Below, piece after piece: positions 1 through 7,609 of a stretch of 17,214 nt of DNA. The DNA lies in the NCBI GenBank assembly GCA_934167435.1, contig CAKPKZ010000020.1, positions 1 through 17,214 of the forward strand, read 5' to 3'. The notes beneath the pieces were generated by a model. That model was not told where the DNA came from. It saw nothing but the letters and a program-made list of their open reading frames with translations, and did no database searches. This DNA is from an uncultured Clostridia bacterium (GTDB lineage Bacteria > Bacillota > Clostridia > TANB77 > CAG-508). The position numbers and the translations under genes are program-made. The first letter of the stretch is position 1, and the number at the start of each line of letters is the position of its first letter.

Positions 1-24
1 CCAAAATTTAGTAAATTATTCCTT

Positions 25-1653
25 TTATGAAGCTTTTTTACTTCTTAATTTTGAAGCATACTTAATAGTTATTTCATTAACTTCACCAGAAGAAATTCTT
101 GCTATTTCTTCTAATACTTCTTGTTCTTTTAATAGTTTTATTGATGTATTGGTTCTGTTATTTATTATATTTTTACTTATATAATAATTATAATCAGCTA
201 CTGCTGCTATGTTTGGTAAATGAGATATGCATAAAACTTGATGCAAGTTTGAAATTGCTGATAATTTTTCTGCAACAGCATTTGCTGCATTTCCACTAAT
301 TCCTGTGTCTATTTCGTCAAATATCATAACTGGTATTTTGTCTGTATCTGATAGCACTTTTTTTATTGCTAACATTACTCTAGACATTTCTCCTCCAGAT
401 GCAATTTTTATTAATTCTTTTTCATCTTCACCTAGGTTAGTTGAAATTAAAAATTTTACTATGTCTTTTCCGTCTTTATTAAATTCTTGTTGTCCTTCTA
501 CTTTTATATTAATTAATGCATTTTTCATTTCTAAATCTTTTAATTCATTGTTAATTTTTTTGCTTAATTCTTTTGCATTTTTAACTCTAATTATACTTAT
601 ACTATTTGCTAATTCTTCCATTTCATCTTCTATTTGTTTTAATTCTTTTTTTAATTTATTATTATATTCTTCTAAATTATTAATGCGTTCTATTTCTTCG
701 TTTATTTTGTTTTTATAATTTAAAATTTCTTCTATTGTATTTCCATACTTTCTTTTTAAAGAGTATATAAAATCTAGTCTTTGTTCTATTTCATTTCTTT
801 CGTTTGCATCAAAATCTATTTCTTCTTTATATTGGTTTATATCTCTAGCTAGTTCTTGTAATTCGTAATATATATTTTTTAAATTGGTAGATACTTTTTC
901 ATATTTTTCATCTATATTTTCTATTTTTCCTAATGATTTAATTGCAAAGCTTAAACTGTCTATGCTATTTGTTGATATTGCTTCATCTACTTGAGTTAAA
1001 TTACTAGATATTTTTTCTGAATTAACAATTATTTTTCTTTTTTCTTCTAATTCTAAGTCTTCATTAATTTTAAGATTCGCTTGTTCTATTTCATTTAATT
1101 GATATTTTAATAAGTCTAATTTTCTTTCTTTTTCTTTATCGTCTCCTAAATTTGCTTTTAGTTCATTTTTTATTTCGCTTCTTTTTTTATATTTGTTATT
1201 GTATTGTTGTTTTAAATTTTTTATTTCTTCTCCTATATAAGAATCTAAATATGTTAAATGTGTTTTGCTATCTAATAATTCCTGGTTATCATTTTGTCCG
1301 TGAATTTCTATATATTTTTTCATAAAGTCTTTTAGTTCATTTACAGTTACCATTCTTCCGTTTATTTTACACATATTTCTTCCATTTATAGATATTTCTC
1401 TTGATACAATTATATTTCCTTCAATGGCATCTGGACTGTTTGGTTCATATATGCATAGTTCTATAAATGATGTATTTTCGCCTTTTCTAATCATTTCTTT
1501 TGAAAATCTTCCGCCAGAAATAATTTGAATAGAGTCTATTATTAAGGTTTTTCCTGCTCCAGTTTCTCCTGTTAGTACATTTAAACCTTTATTTAAATTT
1601 ATACTTAATTCTTCTATAATTCCTATATTTTTTATATGTAATGTTGTTATCAT
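25..1653 (-). CDS. recN: RecN, SMC-like DNA repair ATPase
   Basis: This is the cytoplasmic SMC-like ATPase RecN, which acts in double-strand-break repair by recombination. The 542-residue protein is close to the usual family length. Visible landmarks are Walker A GETGAGKT (residues 29-36), a long charged, coiled-coil-like middle (about 150-370), the ABC signature ASGGEMSR (418-425) and Walker B VMIFDEID with D446/E447, followed by the ISHLP switch region near residue 477. The ATG is preceded by GGAGGTG six bases upstream, which fixes the start. It ends 24 bases from the left edge, so any downstream partner is outside the window. A near-consensus promoter and a possible weak LexA-like site lie directly upstream. 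Identity is secure; regulation is inferred. Confidence 0.96.
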   Translation of the reverse strand: MITTLHIKNIGIIEELSINLNKGLNVLTGETGAGKTLIIDSIQIISGGRFSKEMIRKGENTSFIELCIYEPNSPDAIEGNIIVSREISINGRNMCKINGRMVTVNELKDFMKKYIEIHGQNDNQELLDSKTHLTYLDSYIGEEIKNLKQQYNNKYKKRSEIKNELKANLGDDKEKERKLDLLKYQLNEIEQANLKINEDLELEEKRKIIVNSEKISSNLTQVDEAISTNSIDSLSFAIKSLGKIENIDEKYEKVSTNLKNIYYELQELARDINQYKEEIDFDANERNEIEQRLDFIYSLKRKYGNTIEEILNYKNKINEEIERINNLEEYNNKLKKELKQIEDEMEELANSISIIRVKNAKELSKKINNELKDLEMKNALINIKVEGQQEFNKDGKDIVKFLISTNLGEDEKELIKIASGGEMSRVMLAIKKVLSDTDKIPVMIFDEIDTGISGNAANAVAEKLSAISNLHQVLCISHLPNIAAVADYNYYISKNIINNRTNTSIKLLKEQEVLEEIARISSGEVNEITIKYASKLRSKKAS

Positions 1654-1664
1654 TTAGCACCTCC

Positions 1665-1678
1665 AAAATAAATGTTCG
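1665..1678 (-). promoter_or_regulatory. Possible degenerate LexA (SOS) box of recN
   Basis: Just downstream of the recN -10 box the minus strand reads CGAACATTTATTTT. The first half is a perfect CGAAC half-site of the Firmicute SOS box (CGAAC-N4-GTTCG type). The second half matches poorly. Its position at the transcription start would suit a repressor, but in such AT-rich DNA one good half-site is weak evidence. Confidence 0.25.
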
Positions 1679-1683
1679 TTTAA

Positions 1684-1712
1684 ATTGTACACACAAAACA
1701 AATTTTTGTCAA
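1684..1712 (-). promoter_or_regulatory. Sigma-A type promoter of recN
   Basis: On the minus strand a perfect -35 TTGACA (1712-1707) is followed by a 17-base spacer and TACAAT (1689-1684), one base from the consensus -10. The predicted start of transcription lies just before the RecN ribosome binding site. The -35 begins only six bases beyond the dipeptidase stop codon, so recN has its own promoter in a gap of 65 bases. Confidence 0.8.
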
Positions 1713-1718
1713 TAGTTT

Positions 1719-2657
1719 TTACAAAATTTTATTCGCTATTCTTAAAAAGTTTTTACTTGTTATTTTTTCTATTTCTTCTTTGCTATATCCATATTTATTT
1801 AATTCATTTATTAATAATTGTATATCTTTTACACCTTTTATATCATCCAATTTATCTTCTTCTTCTACACCGTCAAAATCACTTCCTATGGCAATATAAT
1901 CTATCCCCACTAAACTTGCAATGTAGTTAATATGCTTTACTAGATCTGTTGCGGTTGCTTTTTTATTATTTGTTAAAAATGGCTTACAAAAACATATTCC
2001 TATAACACCTTCACGTTTTGCAATTTGTTTTATTTGGTCATCACTTAAGTTTCTTCTATGATTACATATAGCCTCTACACATGAATGACTTGCTATTAAT
2101 GGTTTTTGGGTATTTAAAAGTGTATCATAAAAACTTTTTTTGGACATATGAGATACATCTATAATTATATTTTTTTCTTCTAGTGTTTTTACATATTTTT
2201 TTCCTAGTTGGGTTAATCCTGTATCATTATTAGTCATTGCCCCTGAAGCTAGCTCGTTATCTTCATTCCAAACTACTCCCATCATTCTAACTGCTTTATT
2301 ATATAAAATGTCTATATTTTTTAAATTAGATGAAATTGCACTACCATTTTCAATTGTTAATATTACCCCTGTTTTTGATTGTAATTGCTTGCTTGTAAAA
2401 TCCTGCTTGTTTTTTATTATAAATATTTTATCTTTTTCTTCTTCATATAAATTATAAAAGTTGTTAATTATACTAATTGCTCTATTAAATCCTTCATTTT
2501 TCACATTATATTTAGGATTTACAAAAGTGCCTAAAGCTTGAATATATGGAATTTTTTTTGCCGTATCATTTAAATTTACTGAAAGTTTATTGTCTGTAAG
2601 TTTTAAATTTTCATCTTTAGCTCTTTGAATTGTATCTGAATGTAAATCAATTATCAT
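1719..2657 (-). CDS. Membrane dipeptidase (peptidase family M19)
   Basis: The protein belongs to the M19 (renal dipeptidase type) zinc peptidases, which hydrolyse dipeptides. The family's metal ligands can be placed: H6 and D8 in DLHSD, the bridging E103 in TIENG, H170 in IDVSHMS and H191 in IASHS, followed by GSDFDG at 258-263. At 312 residues it has the usual length of bacterial members. No signal peptide is visible, so it is probably cytoplasmic. AGGAGG lies five bases before the ATG. It reads divergently from the coat genes and is followed by the recN promoter. Substrate cannot be told from the sequence. Confidence 0.92.
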   Translation of the reverse strand: MIIDLHSDTIQRAKDENLKLTDNKLSVNLNDTAKKIPYIQALGTFVNPKYNVKNEGFNRAISIINNFYNLYEEEKDKIFIIKNKQDFTSKQLQSKTGVILTIENGSAISSNLKNIDILYNKAVRMMGVVWNEDNELASGAMTNNDTGLTQLGKKYVKTLEEKNIIIDVSHMSKKSFYDTLLNTQKPLIASHSCVEAICNHRRNLSDDQIKQIAKREGVIGICFCKPFLTNNKKATATDLVKHINYIASLVGIDYIAIGSDFDGVEEEDKLDDIKGVKDIQLLINELNKYGYSKEEIEKITSKNFLRIANKIL

Positions 2658-2673
2658 ATTTTCCTCCTAAAAT

Positions 2674-2708
2674 ATAGAATTTTGCTTTTTATATTTTATG
2701 AATTCTAT
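2674..2708. repeat. Inverted repeat in divergent dipeptidase / coat-gene region
   Basis: ATAGAATT (2674-2681) and AATTCTAT (2701-2708) are perfect inverted arms separated by 19 bases, in the dipeptidase leader. A second pair, ATGAATT (2698-2704) and AATTCAT (2723-2729), overlaps the first. They could form alternative hairpins or an operator; equally they could be chance in AT-rich DNA. The rest of the gap 2658-2801 holds no clear sigma-A promoter. CATAGTTTA at 2727-2735 fits the sporulation-type -10 pattern CATA-N3-TA for the coat genes, without a convincing -35. Confidence 0.3.
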
Positions 2709-2801
2709 TTTTTATTTATACAAATTCATAGTTTATTAAAATATAACTTAGTATATATTATAAAATTTAGTTAATAATACTTTTAGGTGGTGATATTTAA
2801 T

Positions 2802-2975
2802 ATGACAAGTAAAGAACTTTTATATGTAGAAGATGCTTTAGGACATGAGGCATTTATGAAATCATGTAGCCAAAAAACTTCTACAAAATTAACAGATCCT
2901 TCTCTTTCTTCTTATATTGCAGAGTTGGAACAAAAACATACAGAAATTTTTAACAAATTTTTAAATTTATTATAG
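2802..2975 (+). CDS. Small coat-associated protein, 57 aa
   Basis: This short protein begins MTSKELLYVEDALGHE and resembles the small partners often found just before CotF-type spore coat genes in clostridia. It is acidic to neutral, helical in character, and has no membrane segment or signal. An upstream in-frame GTG at 2787 lies inside the ribosome binding site GGTGGTGAT (2786-2794, one mismatch from GGAGGTGAT), so ATG 2802 is the likely start. It sits nine bases before the CotF-like gene and shares its terminator, implying joint expression, probably during sporulation. The coat assignment rests mainly on that context and on a loose family resemblance. Confidence 0.75.
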   Translation: MTSKELLYVEDALGHEAFMKSCSQKTSTKLTDPSLSSYIAELEQKHTEIFNKFLNLL

Positions 2976-2984
2976 GAGGTTATT

Positions 2985-3230
2985 ATGGAAGATAAAGATT
3001 TAATGGAAAAAGAACTACTCATAATAAAAGGAGTTTGTGACTTATATCTTCATGGTACTATTGAATCAACAACTTTAGAAGTTCATAATACTTTTAAAGA
3101 TGCTTTAAATGAGTCTTTAGACATTCAAAATAAAATTTATAATTTGATGTCAGAAAAAGGTTGGTATAAAACTACTACTGTAGAGCAACAAAAAATTGAT
3201 ACTGTTAAGCAAAAATTTGCTTCTAACTAA
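2985..3230 (+). CDS. CotF-type spore coat protein
   Basis: This 81-residue protein carries the Coat F domain pattern. It opens with MEKELLIIKGVCDLYLHGTI, continues with a segment of the form H-x3-FKDALNESL, and ends with MSEKGWY before a short charged tail. Proteins of this family are deposited in the coat of the developing endospore; short single-domain versions such as this one are common in clostridia. AGGAGG is six bases before the ATG. The gene is second in a two-gene unit and is followed directly by a strong terminator. It supports the view, with sigK, that the organism makes endospores. Confidence 0.88.
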   Translation: MEDKDLMEKELLIIKGVCDLYLHGTIESTTLEVHNTFKDALNESLDIQNKIYNLMSEKGWYKTTTVEQQKIDTVKQKFASN

Positions 3231-3260
3231 AAAATTCCTCTATAAATAGAGGAGTTTTTT
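3229..3260. terminator. Bidirectional terminator between coat genes and mutL-like gene
   Basis: TCCTCTA (3236-3242) and TAGAGGA (3247-3253) form a stem with a TAAA loop, extended by A-T pairs to 3231-3258. A run of T follows on the plus strand (3255-3260), and a run of A precedes it, giving a U-run for the minus-strand transcript as well. It can stop both the coat-gene and the exporter/mutL transcripts. Confidence 0.88.
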
Positions 3261-3299
3261 ATATTATTACCTTTTACCTGTCATTTTTTTTTAATATTT

Positions 3300-4352
3300 T
3301 TATAGTTGTTGGCCTTCCACATAATTTTCTTTTTGTATTTCTTTTTGATCATTTCCTAAAAAATTATAATTTAGTAATGATTCTTTTATAGCATGGTATA
3401 CTAATCTATATATTTCTTCTTCGTCTTTAAACCTTACATCCATCTTTGTTGGATGTACATTTACATCATACAAATTAGCTGGAATTTCTAAATTTAAAAT
3501 ACAAAAACCGTATTTTCCAATTCCAACCCCACCTTTAAAAGCCTGGTCTACACTATTTGCTAAAATACTGTTTTTTATGTTTCTTTTATTTAAAAATATT
3601 ATTTGTCCATTTCTGTTATCCCTTGAAACAAGAGTATTCCCTATAACTCCTGTTACTTTCATATTGTTATATTTATAATCTACTTTTATAATATTTTCTT
3701 GTATCTGTTTTCCATATAATATATAAATTATATCTTCTATTTTTCCATTTCCTGTAGATTTAAAAACCTGCTTACCATCTATATACAATCCAAACGATAT
3801 ATTTGTATTTGCTAAAGCTGCTTTTTGTACCCAATTTTTTATGTATTTACTTTCTGTAGCATCTTGCTTTAAAAATTTGTATCTAACTGGTGTATTAAAA
3901 AATAATTTTTCAACAATTATGCTAGTTCCTGTTGACATGGCACATTCTTCTTTTTCTTGTATTTCTCCAGCTTTTGCTGTAATTTTTGTTCCGGACAACA
4001 TATTTTTTGTTTTAGAAGCAAGAATAAGTTTAGAAATAGAAGCAATACTTGCCATTGCTTCTCCTCTAAACCCCATAGTATAATTATTTTCTAAATCTTC
4101 AATATTTTTAATTTTACTTGTAGCATGGCGTTCTAAGGAAAGGAACATATCGTCTTGTTCCATTCCTTTGCCATTATCTACAACTTTTATAAATGTTTTT
4201 CCGCCATTTTTTATTTCTATTGTTATTTTGTTTGCTCCTGCATCAATTGAATTTTCTACTAACTCTTTCACAACATTTGCTGGTCTTTCAATAACTTCTC
4301 CTGCTGCAATTTTATTAATAGTTAAATCATCTAATAATACAATATTTCCCAT
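3300..4352 (-). CDS. mutL: MutL N-terminal ATPase half only (C-terminal domain absent)
   Basis: The 350 residues are a complete N-terminal half of MutL, the GHL-type ATPase that couples MutS mismatch recognition to repair. Visible motifs are AAGEVIERP (16-24), KELVENSIDAGA with catalytic E30 and Mg-binding N34, DNGKG (59-63), GFRGEA (94-99) and NVHPTKMDVRF, which holds the sensor lysine. Complete MutL has about 600-680 residues; here the protein ends just after the ATPase/transducer fold, without the C-terminal dimerisation and endonuclease part. The 40 bases between its stop and the terminator leave no room for a lost remainder. It starts at a TAATG overlap with the permease stop, after AAGGA, so translation is coupled to an exporter gene rather than to mutS. 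It could be a degenerate or a specialised short MutL. Confidence 0.87.
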   Translation of the reverse strand: MGNIVLLDDLTINKIAAGEVIERPANVVKELVENSIDAGANKITIEIKNGGKTFIKVVDNGKGMEQDDMFLSLERHATSKIKNIEDLENNYTMGFRGEAMASIASISKLILASKTKNMLSGTKITAKAGEIQEKEECAMSTGTSIIVEKLFFNTPVRYKFLKQDATESKYIKNWVQKAALANTNISFGLYIDGKQVFKSTGNGKIEDIIYILYGKQIQENIIKVDYKYNNMKVTGVIGNTLVSRDNRNGQIIFLNKRNIKNSILANSVDQAFKGGVGIGKYGFCILNLEIPANLYDVNVHPTKMDVRFKDEEEIYRLVYHAIKESLLNYNFLGNDQKEIQKENYVEGQQL

Positions 4353-6730
4353 TATTCATTTCCTTTTAAACTTGTTACCATATCTATTTTTTTAACTTTT
4401 TTTGCTAACATATGTGATGAAATAAATGATACTACTAATGTTCCTACTGTTGCGAAAATGTATGAAAGTACTTTAATATATGCATGCATATCATAATTTT
4501 CTGCTAAAGCTGCTTTAAATATATAATTTGTCATAAAATATCCTAATGGTAATCCAATTATAATTGAAACTATCGTTATCCAGTTATTTTGTTTAATAAA
4601 TATTTTCTTTATTTTTCTATCTTTAAATCCTAAAACTTTTAATGTAGCAAATTGATATTGTTTTTCTGTAAATGATAATATACCTAGATTATAAATAATT
4701 ACACTTCCAAGTATAGCAGCTACTACAATTAATAATATAATCATAGCTTGCATTGTCTTTAACATATTGCTCAAACCTTCTTTTAAAGCTTCTTTATTTT
4801 GTATTAATTCTACACCATCAATTTCTTTTATTTCACTTAAATTTTCGTTTGTATATACATTATCTGCTTTATATTCTATTCCAAGTGATTCTAGGTACTT
4901 TCTTGTCATTTTAACATTTTGATTTTGTGGATCACGATCCATTCCTACAATTTCGCTTTCATAATATGTGTCACTTCCATATATATGCCATGTAAGTTTA
5001 TCTCCTATTTTATAACCTTTATTTTCAGCAAGTTTTTGTGTTACATATATTCCATTATCTTTTAATGTAATATATTCTTTTTCCTTTGAAGTAAATCTTA
5101 CATAATCTTTTGCATCTGTAACAAAGATGTTATTTGCTTCTCTTTTATCTCCATTTTTTATTTCAATTCCTAAAGTTTGTGATGTTGCATTACCATATTT
5201 TGAAGTTATTTCGTTAAATTGTTCGCTAGAATATTCTTCTTTTAATGATAGTTTGTAATTAAAATTATATAAATCATCAAATTGCCAATCTATAAAATTA
5301 TGTAATGAATCAAACATTCCAAATGCACATACTAAAATCATTGTACATCCAACTATTCCAACTATTCCCATTAGTGTTCTTGTTTTATTTCTTAAAATAT
5401 CTCTAAGATTCCACTTACTTGCAAATTTCATATTTTTAAATATTCCTTTTGAAGTAATATCCAAACTTTTGCTTTTAACTTTTGGCATTTTTTCTCTTAA
5501 TGTTTCTGCTGGTGATTCTTTTAATTCACTTCTACATGTTAAATATGTTATTATTGATATTATTAAAACAACTATTGCTGCAACTAGGAAACTGCTACTG
5601 TCTACTGCGGCTTTTCCGTTTGGAACTTCGAAATAACTCATTTCCATTCCTATAAATATATTTCCTATTAGTAATGGTGCTGCAATTAAACCGATTATTG
5701 CTGAAATTAATGATATCCAAAATCCATACCCTACATAATGCATTGTTATTTTTCTTTTCTTAAATCCAAGTGCTTTTAATGTTCCAATTTGAATTCTTTG
5801 TTTTTTTACAACTCTTGTCATTGTTGTAATAACTGACAAAATTGCAATACATAAGAATAGTCCTGAGAATATTCCTACATATGTTTCCCCTTCTTCTATT
5901 TCTCCTTGATATACAGAATATGAAGGTGAATCTTTTATGTCAGATACAGCAATTGCTGATTCTACATTGTTTTCTATATTTGCTTTTACACTGTCTTTAT
6001 TTTCTTCTCCATTTACATCAACCATAATATAATTAAATATTAAATAGTCTTTGTAATTAAAGTCCTTTACATACATATCGAATATTGCTTCATCTATTAC
6101 ATTCATTTTTTTCATAACATTTTTCTTAATATAATGTTCTGGAAATTCATTTATTGAAAGATATGCAAAGCCATAGTCTTCATGGTTTGGGAATAATTCT
6201 GATTCATCTTTTACGTCATATACATGATCTGGCACATTTATAAGCCCGACTATTTTTTCTTCTAATGTTTCTCCGTCATATTTTATTTTTATTGTGTCTC
6301 CGACTTTTAAATTGTTATTTTTAGCATAAAAATTGTCAAGCCATACTCCAGATTTATTTACGTCAAAACCTTCACCTTCTATAACATAAAATTTTGATAT
6401 TTTATTTGATTCTATAAAGTTTAATTGCAAAAATCTGTCTTTTTCATGTTCCATTGTTCCTGTAATTGTTAGTTTGCGTTCTGCTTCATTTACATTTTCC
6501 ATATTTTTTATTTTTTCTAAGTCATCTTTGCTAAAATTGTTTCCAACTACATTTAAATCTTCTAAATTATTTTCTCTATAAAATACTTCTGCTGAATTGG
6601 CCATTCCATCCATATAAGAACGAACCCCACCATATACTAAAACTCCTAAAAATACCATTAAGAAGATTGCTATGAATTGAGATTTATTTAGCTTGATGTC
6701 TCTAAACATTTTTTTCTTTAATTTACTCAT
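4352..6730 (-). CDS. ABC exporter permease, two FtsX modules
   Basis: This 792-residue integral membrane protein is the permease of a MacB/FtsX-type ABC transporter. Layout: a first membrane segment (about 18-38), a large extracytoplasmic domain (about 40-284), three membrane segments (285-305, 335-360, 380-400), a further segment (452-473), a second outside domain (about 475-670), and three final segments (about 675-697, 727-748, 762-783). The FtsX coupling motif occurs twice, as TLKALGFKKRKI (317-328) and TLKVLGFKDRKI. The start is preceded by AAGGAG, twelve bases after the ATPase stop. The ATPase partner is directly upstream, and the set is controlled by the divergent TetR gene. Such pairs export antimicrobial peptides, lipids or lipoproteins, or act mechanically; the cargo is unknown. 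Confidence 0.92.
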   Translation of the reverse strand: MSKLKKKMFRDIKLNKSQFIAIFLMVFLGVLVYGGVRSYMDGMANSAEVFYRENNLEDLNVVGNNFSKDDLEKIKNMENVNEAERKLTITGTMEHEKDRFLQLNFIESNKISKFYVIEGEGFDVNKSGVWLDNFYAKNNNLKVGDTIKIKYDGETLEEKIVGLINVPDHVYDVKDESELFPNHEDYGFAYLSINEFPEHYIKKNVMKKMNVIDEAIFDMYVKDFNYKDYLIFNYIMVDVNGEENKDSVKANIENNVESAIAVSDIKDSPSYSVYQGEIEEGETYVGIFSGLFLCIAILSVITTMTRVVKKQRIQIGTLKALGFKKRKITMHYVGYGFWISLISAIIGLIAAPLLIGNIFIGMEMSYFEVPNGKAAVDSSSFLVAAIVVLIISIITYLTCRSELKESPAETLREKMPKVKSKSLDITSKGIFKNMKFASKWNLRDILRNKTRTLMGIVGIVGCTMILVCAFGMFDSLHNFIDWQFDDLYNFNYKLSLKEEYSSEQFNEITSKYGNATSQTLGIEIKNGDKREANNIFVTDAKDYVRFTSKEKEYITLKDNGIYVTQKLAENKGYKIGDKLTWHIYGSDTYYESEIVGMDRDPQNQNVKMTRKYLESLGIEYKADNVYTNENLSEIKEIDGVELIQNKEALKEGLSNMLKTMQAMIILLIVVAAILGSVIIYNLGILSFTEKQYQFATLKVLGFKDRKIKKIFIKQNNWITIVSIIIGLPLGYFMTNYIFKAALAENYDMHAYIKVLSYIFATVGTLVVSFISSHMLAKKVKKIDMVTSLKGNE

Positions 6731-6742
6731 TTTAGTCTCCTT

Positions 6743-7453
6743 TTACCATTTTACTTCTTCTATTTTTTTAGGGTTTTCATTTGCAGTTACACTTTCTATT
6801 TTTCCGTTTTTTACATGTATTACAGTGTCTGCTATTTCTGCAAATAAACTATTGTGTGTTACTATTATTACTGTATTTGCACCATTGTTTTTGTCACATT
6901 GTTTTCTTAATAATTTTAGTACATCAACTCCTGTTTTTGAATCTAACGCACCTGTTGGTTCGTCACATAATAAAAGTTTTGGATCTTTTGCAATTGCTCT
7001 TGCAATTGATACTCTTTGTTGTTCTCCTCCAGATAATTGGTTTGGAAATTTATTCATGTGTTTTTCTAATCCTACTGCTTTTATTGCTTCTTTGCTGTCT
7101 GATCCATTTTTTACAATTTCTTTTACTAAATCAACATTTTCTAATACTGTTAATGTTGGTAATATATTGTAAAATTGAAATATAAATCCTATATTTTCTG
7201 CTCTGTACTCACTTAATTTAGAATCATTATATTTTGATATTTCTTCTCCATCTATTTTAATACTTCCTTTTGTAGGTGAGTCCATACCTCCAATTAAATT
7301 TAATAATGTTGATTTTCCTGCTCCTGATGGTCCAAGTATTACCACAAATTCTCCTTTGTTTATAGACAAGTCAATATTGTCTAATGCTTTGAATTCTTTT
7401 TCTCCTATTTTGTAAGTTTTGCTTACTTTTTTTAATTCTACTATTTTTTCCAT
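6743..7453 (-). CDS. ABC exporter ATPase, MacB/LolD type
   Basis: The 236-residue ATPase powers the permease encoded twelve bases downstream. It has Walker A GPSGAGKST (41-49), Q-loop Q93, signature LSGGEQQR (140-147), Walker B LLLCDE (160-165), the D-loop of EPTGALD, and the switch histidine H200 in VTHN. The EPTGALD and TLTVLENV sequences are typical of the MacB/LolD/FtsE group, not of importers. AAGGAGG stands four bases before the ATG. It is the first gene of the operon, and its leader carries one of two palindromes thought to bind the neighbouring TetR repressor. No odd residue was seen. Confidence 0.95.
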   Translation of the reverse strand: MEKIVELKKVSKTYKIGEKEFKALDNIDLSINKGEFVVILGPSGAGKSTLLNLIGGMDSPTKGSIKIDGEEISKYNDSKLSEYRAENIGFIFQFYNILPTLTVLENVDLVKEIVKNGSDSKEAIKAVGLEKHMNKFPNQLSGGEQQRVSIARAIAKDPKLLLCDEPTGALDSKTGVDVLKLLRKQCDKNNGANTVIIVTHNSLFAEIADTVIHVKNGKIESVTANENPKKIEEVKW

Positions 7454-7466
7454 AATTCCTCCTTAC

Positions 7467-7482
7467 ATGAAATTTGTTTCAC
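7467..7482. promoter_or_regulatory. Second operator palindrome in the exporter leader
   Basis: ATGAAATTTGTTTCAC repeats the central operator pattern (TGAAA-N4-TTTCA) with one changed end base. It lies at roughly +5 to +20 of the exporter transcript and next to the ribosome binding site, where bound repressor would block initiation or elongation. There is no matching copy downstream of the tetR promoter, so the exporter should be repressed more tightly than tetR. Confidence 0.6.
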
Positions 7483-7493
7483 ATTTCTGTAAT

Positions 7494-7522
7494 ATTATAA
7501 TCATTATTATTTAAAAAGTCAA
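7494..7522 (-). promoter_or_regulatory. Promoter of the ABC exporter operon
   Basis: On the minus strand TTGACT (7522-7517) and TATAAT (7499-7494) are separated by exactly 17 bases, a near-perfect sigma-A promoter. The predicted transcript start is near 7487, placing palindrome 7467-7482 just inside the leader. Confidence 0.85.
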
Positions 7523-7528
7523 TAGAAT

Positions 7529-7544
7529 ATGAAACTTTTTTCAT
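7529..7544. promoter_or_regulatory. Central operator palindrome between divergent promoters
   Basis: ATGAAACTTTTTTCAT is a perfect palindrome of ATGAAA and TTTCAT arms with four central bases. GAA and TTC outside it (7525-7527, 7546-7548) extend the symmetry with one mismatch. It lies between the two outward-facing -35 boxes, and AAAAAGTCAA (7513-7522) with TTGACTTTTT (7549-7558) makes a larger inverted repeat around it. A dimeric TetR bound here could block both promoters. Assignment to this TetR is inferred from position and from the repeated copy. Confidence 0.7.
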
Positions 7545-7548
7545 GTTC

Positions 7549-7577
7549 TTGACTTTTTTTTATTTTGTGTTTATAAT
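7549..7577 (+). promoter_or_regulatory. Promoter of the tetR gene
   Basis: TTGACT (7549-7554) and TATAAT (7572-7577) have a 17-base spacer, the mirror image of the exporter promoter. Its -35 box lies five bases from the central palindrome, so the regulator probably controls its own gene. Confidence 0.85.
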
Positions 7578-7609
7578 ATTTTTAAATTCTTATTAATTTT
7601 GGAGGATTT

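Noticed and set aside
2787..2801. GTG at 2787 as start of the small coat-associated protein
   Set aside because: This GTG lies inside the ribosome binding site GGTGGTGAT that serves ATG 2802.
3231..3299. Detached C-terminal part of MutL
   Set aside because: Only about 70 bases lie between the MutL stop and the coat gene, and they are occupied by the terminator and a T-rich stretch.
5842..7185. Plus-strand open frames opposite the ABC exporter genes
   Set aside because: They are leucine- and phenylalanine-rich translations of the complement of well-supported genes, without ribosome binding sites or recognisable motifs.
7513..7558. Hairpin between the divergent promoters as a terminator or riboswitch
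   Set aside because: The arms coincide with two opposite -35 boxes and an operator, upstream of both transcript starts, so it is not transcribed from these promoters.
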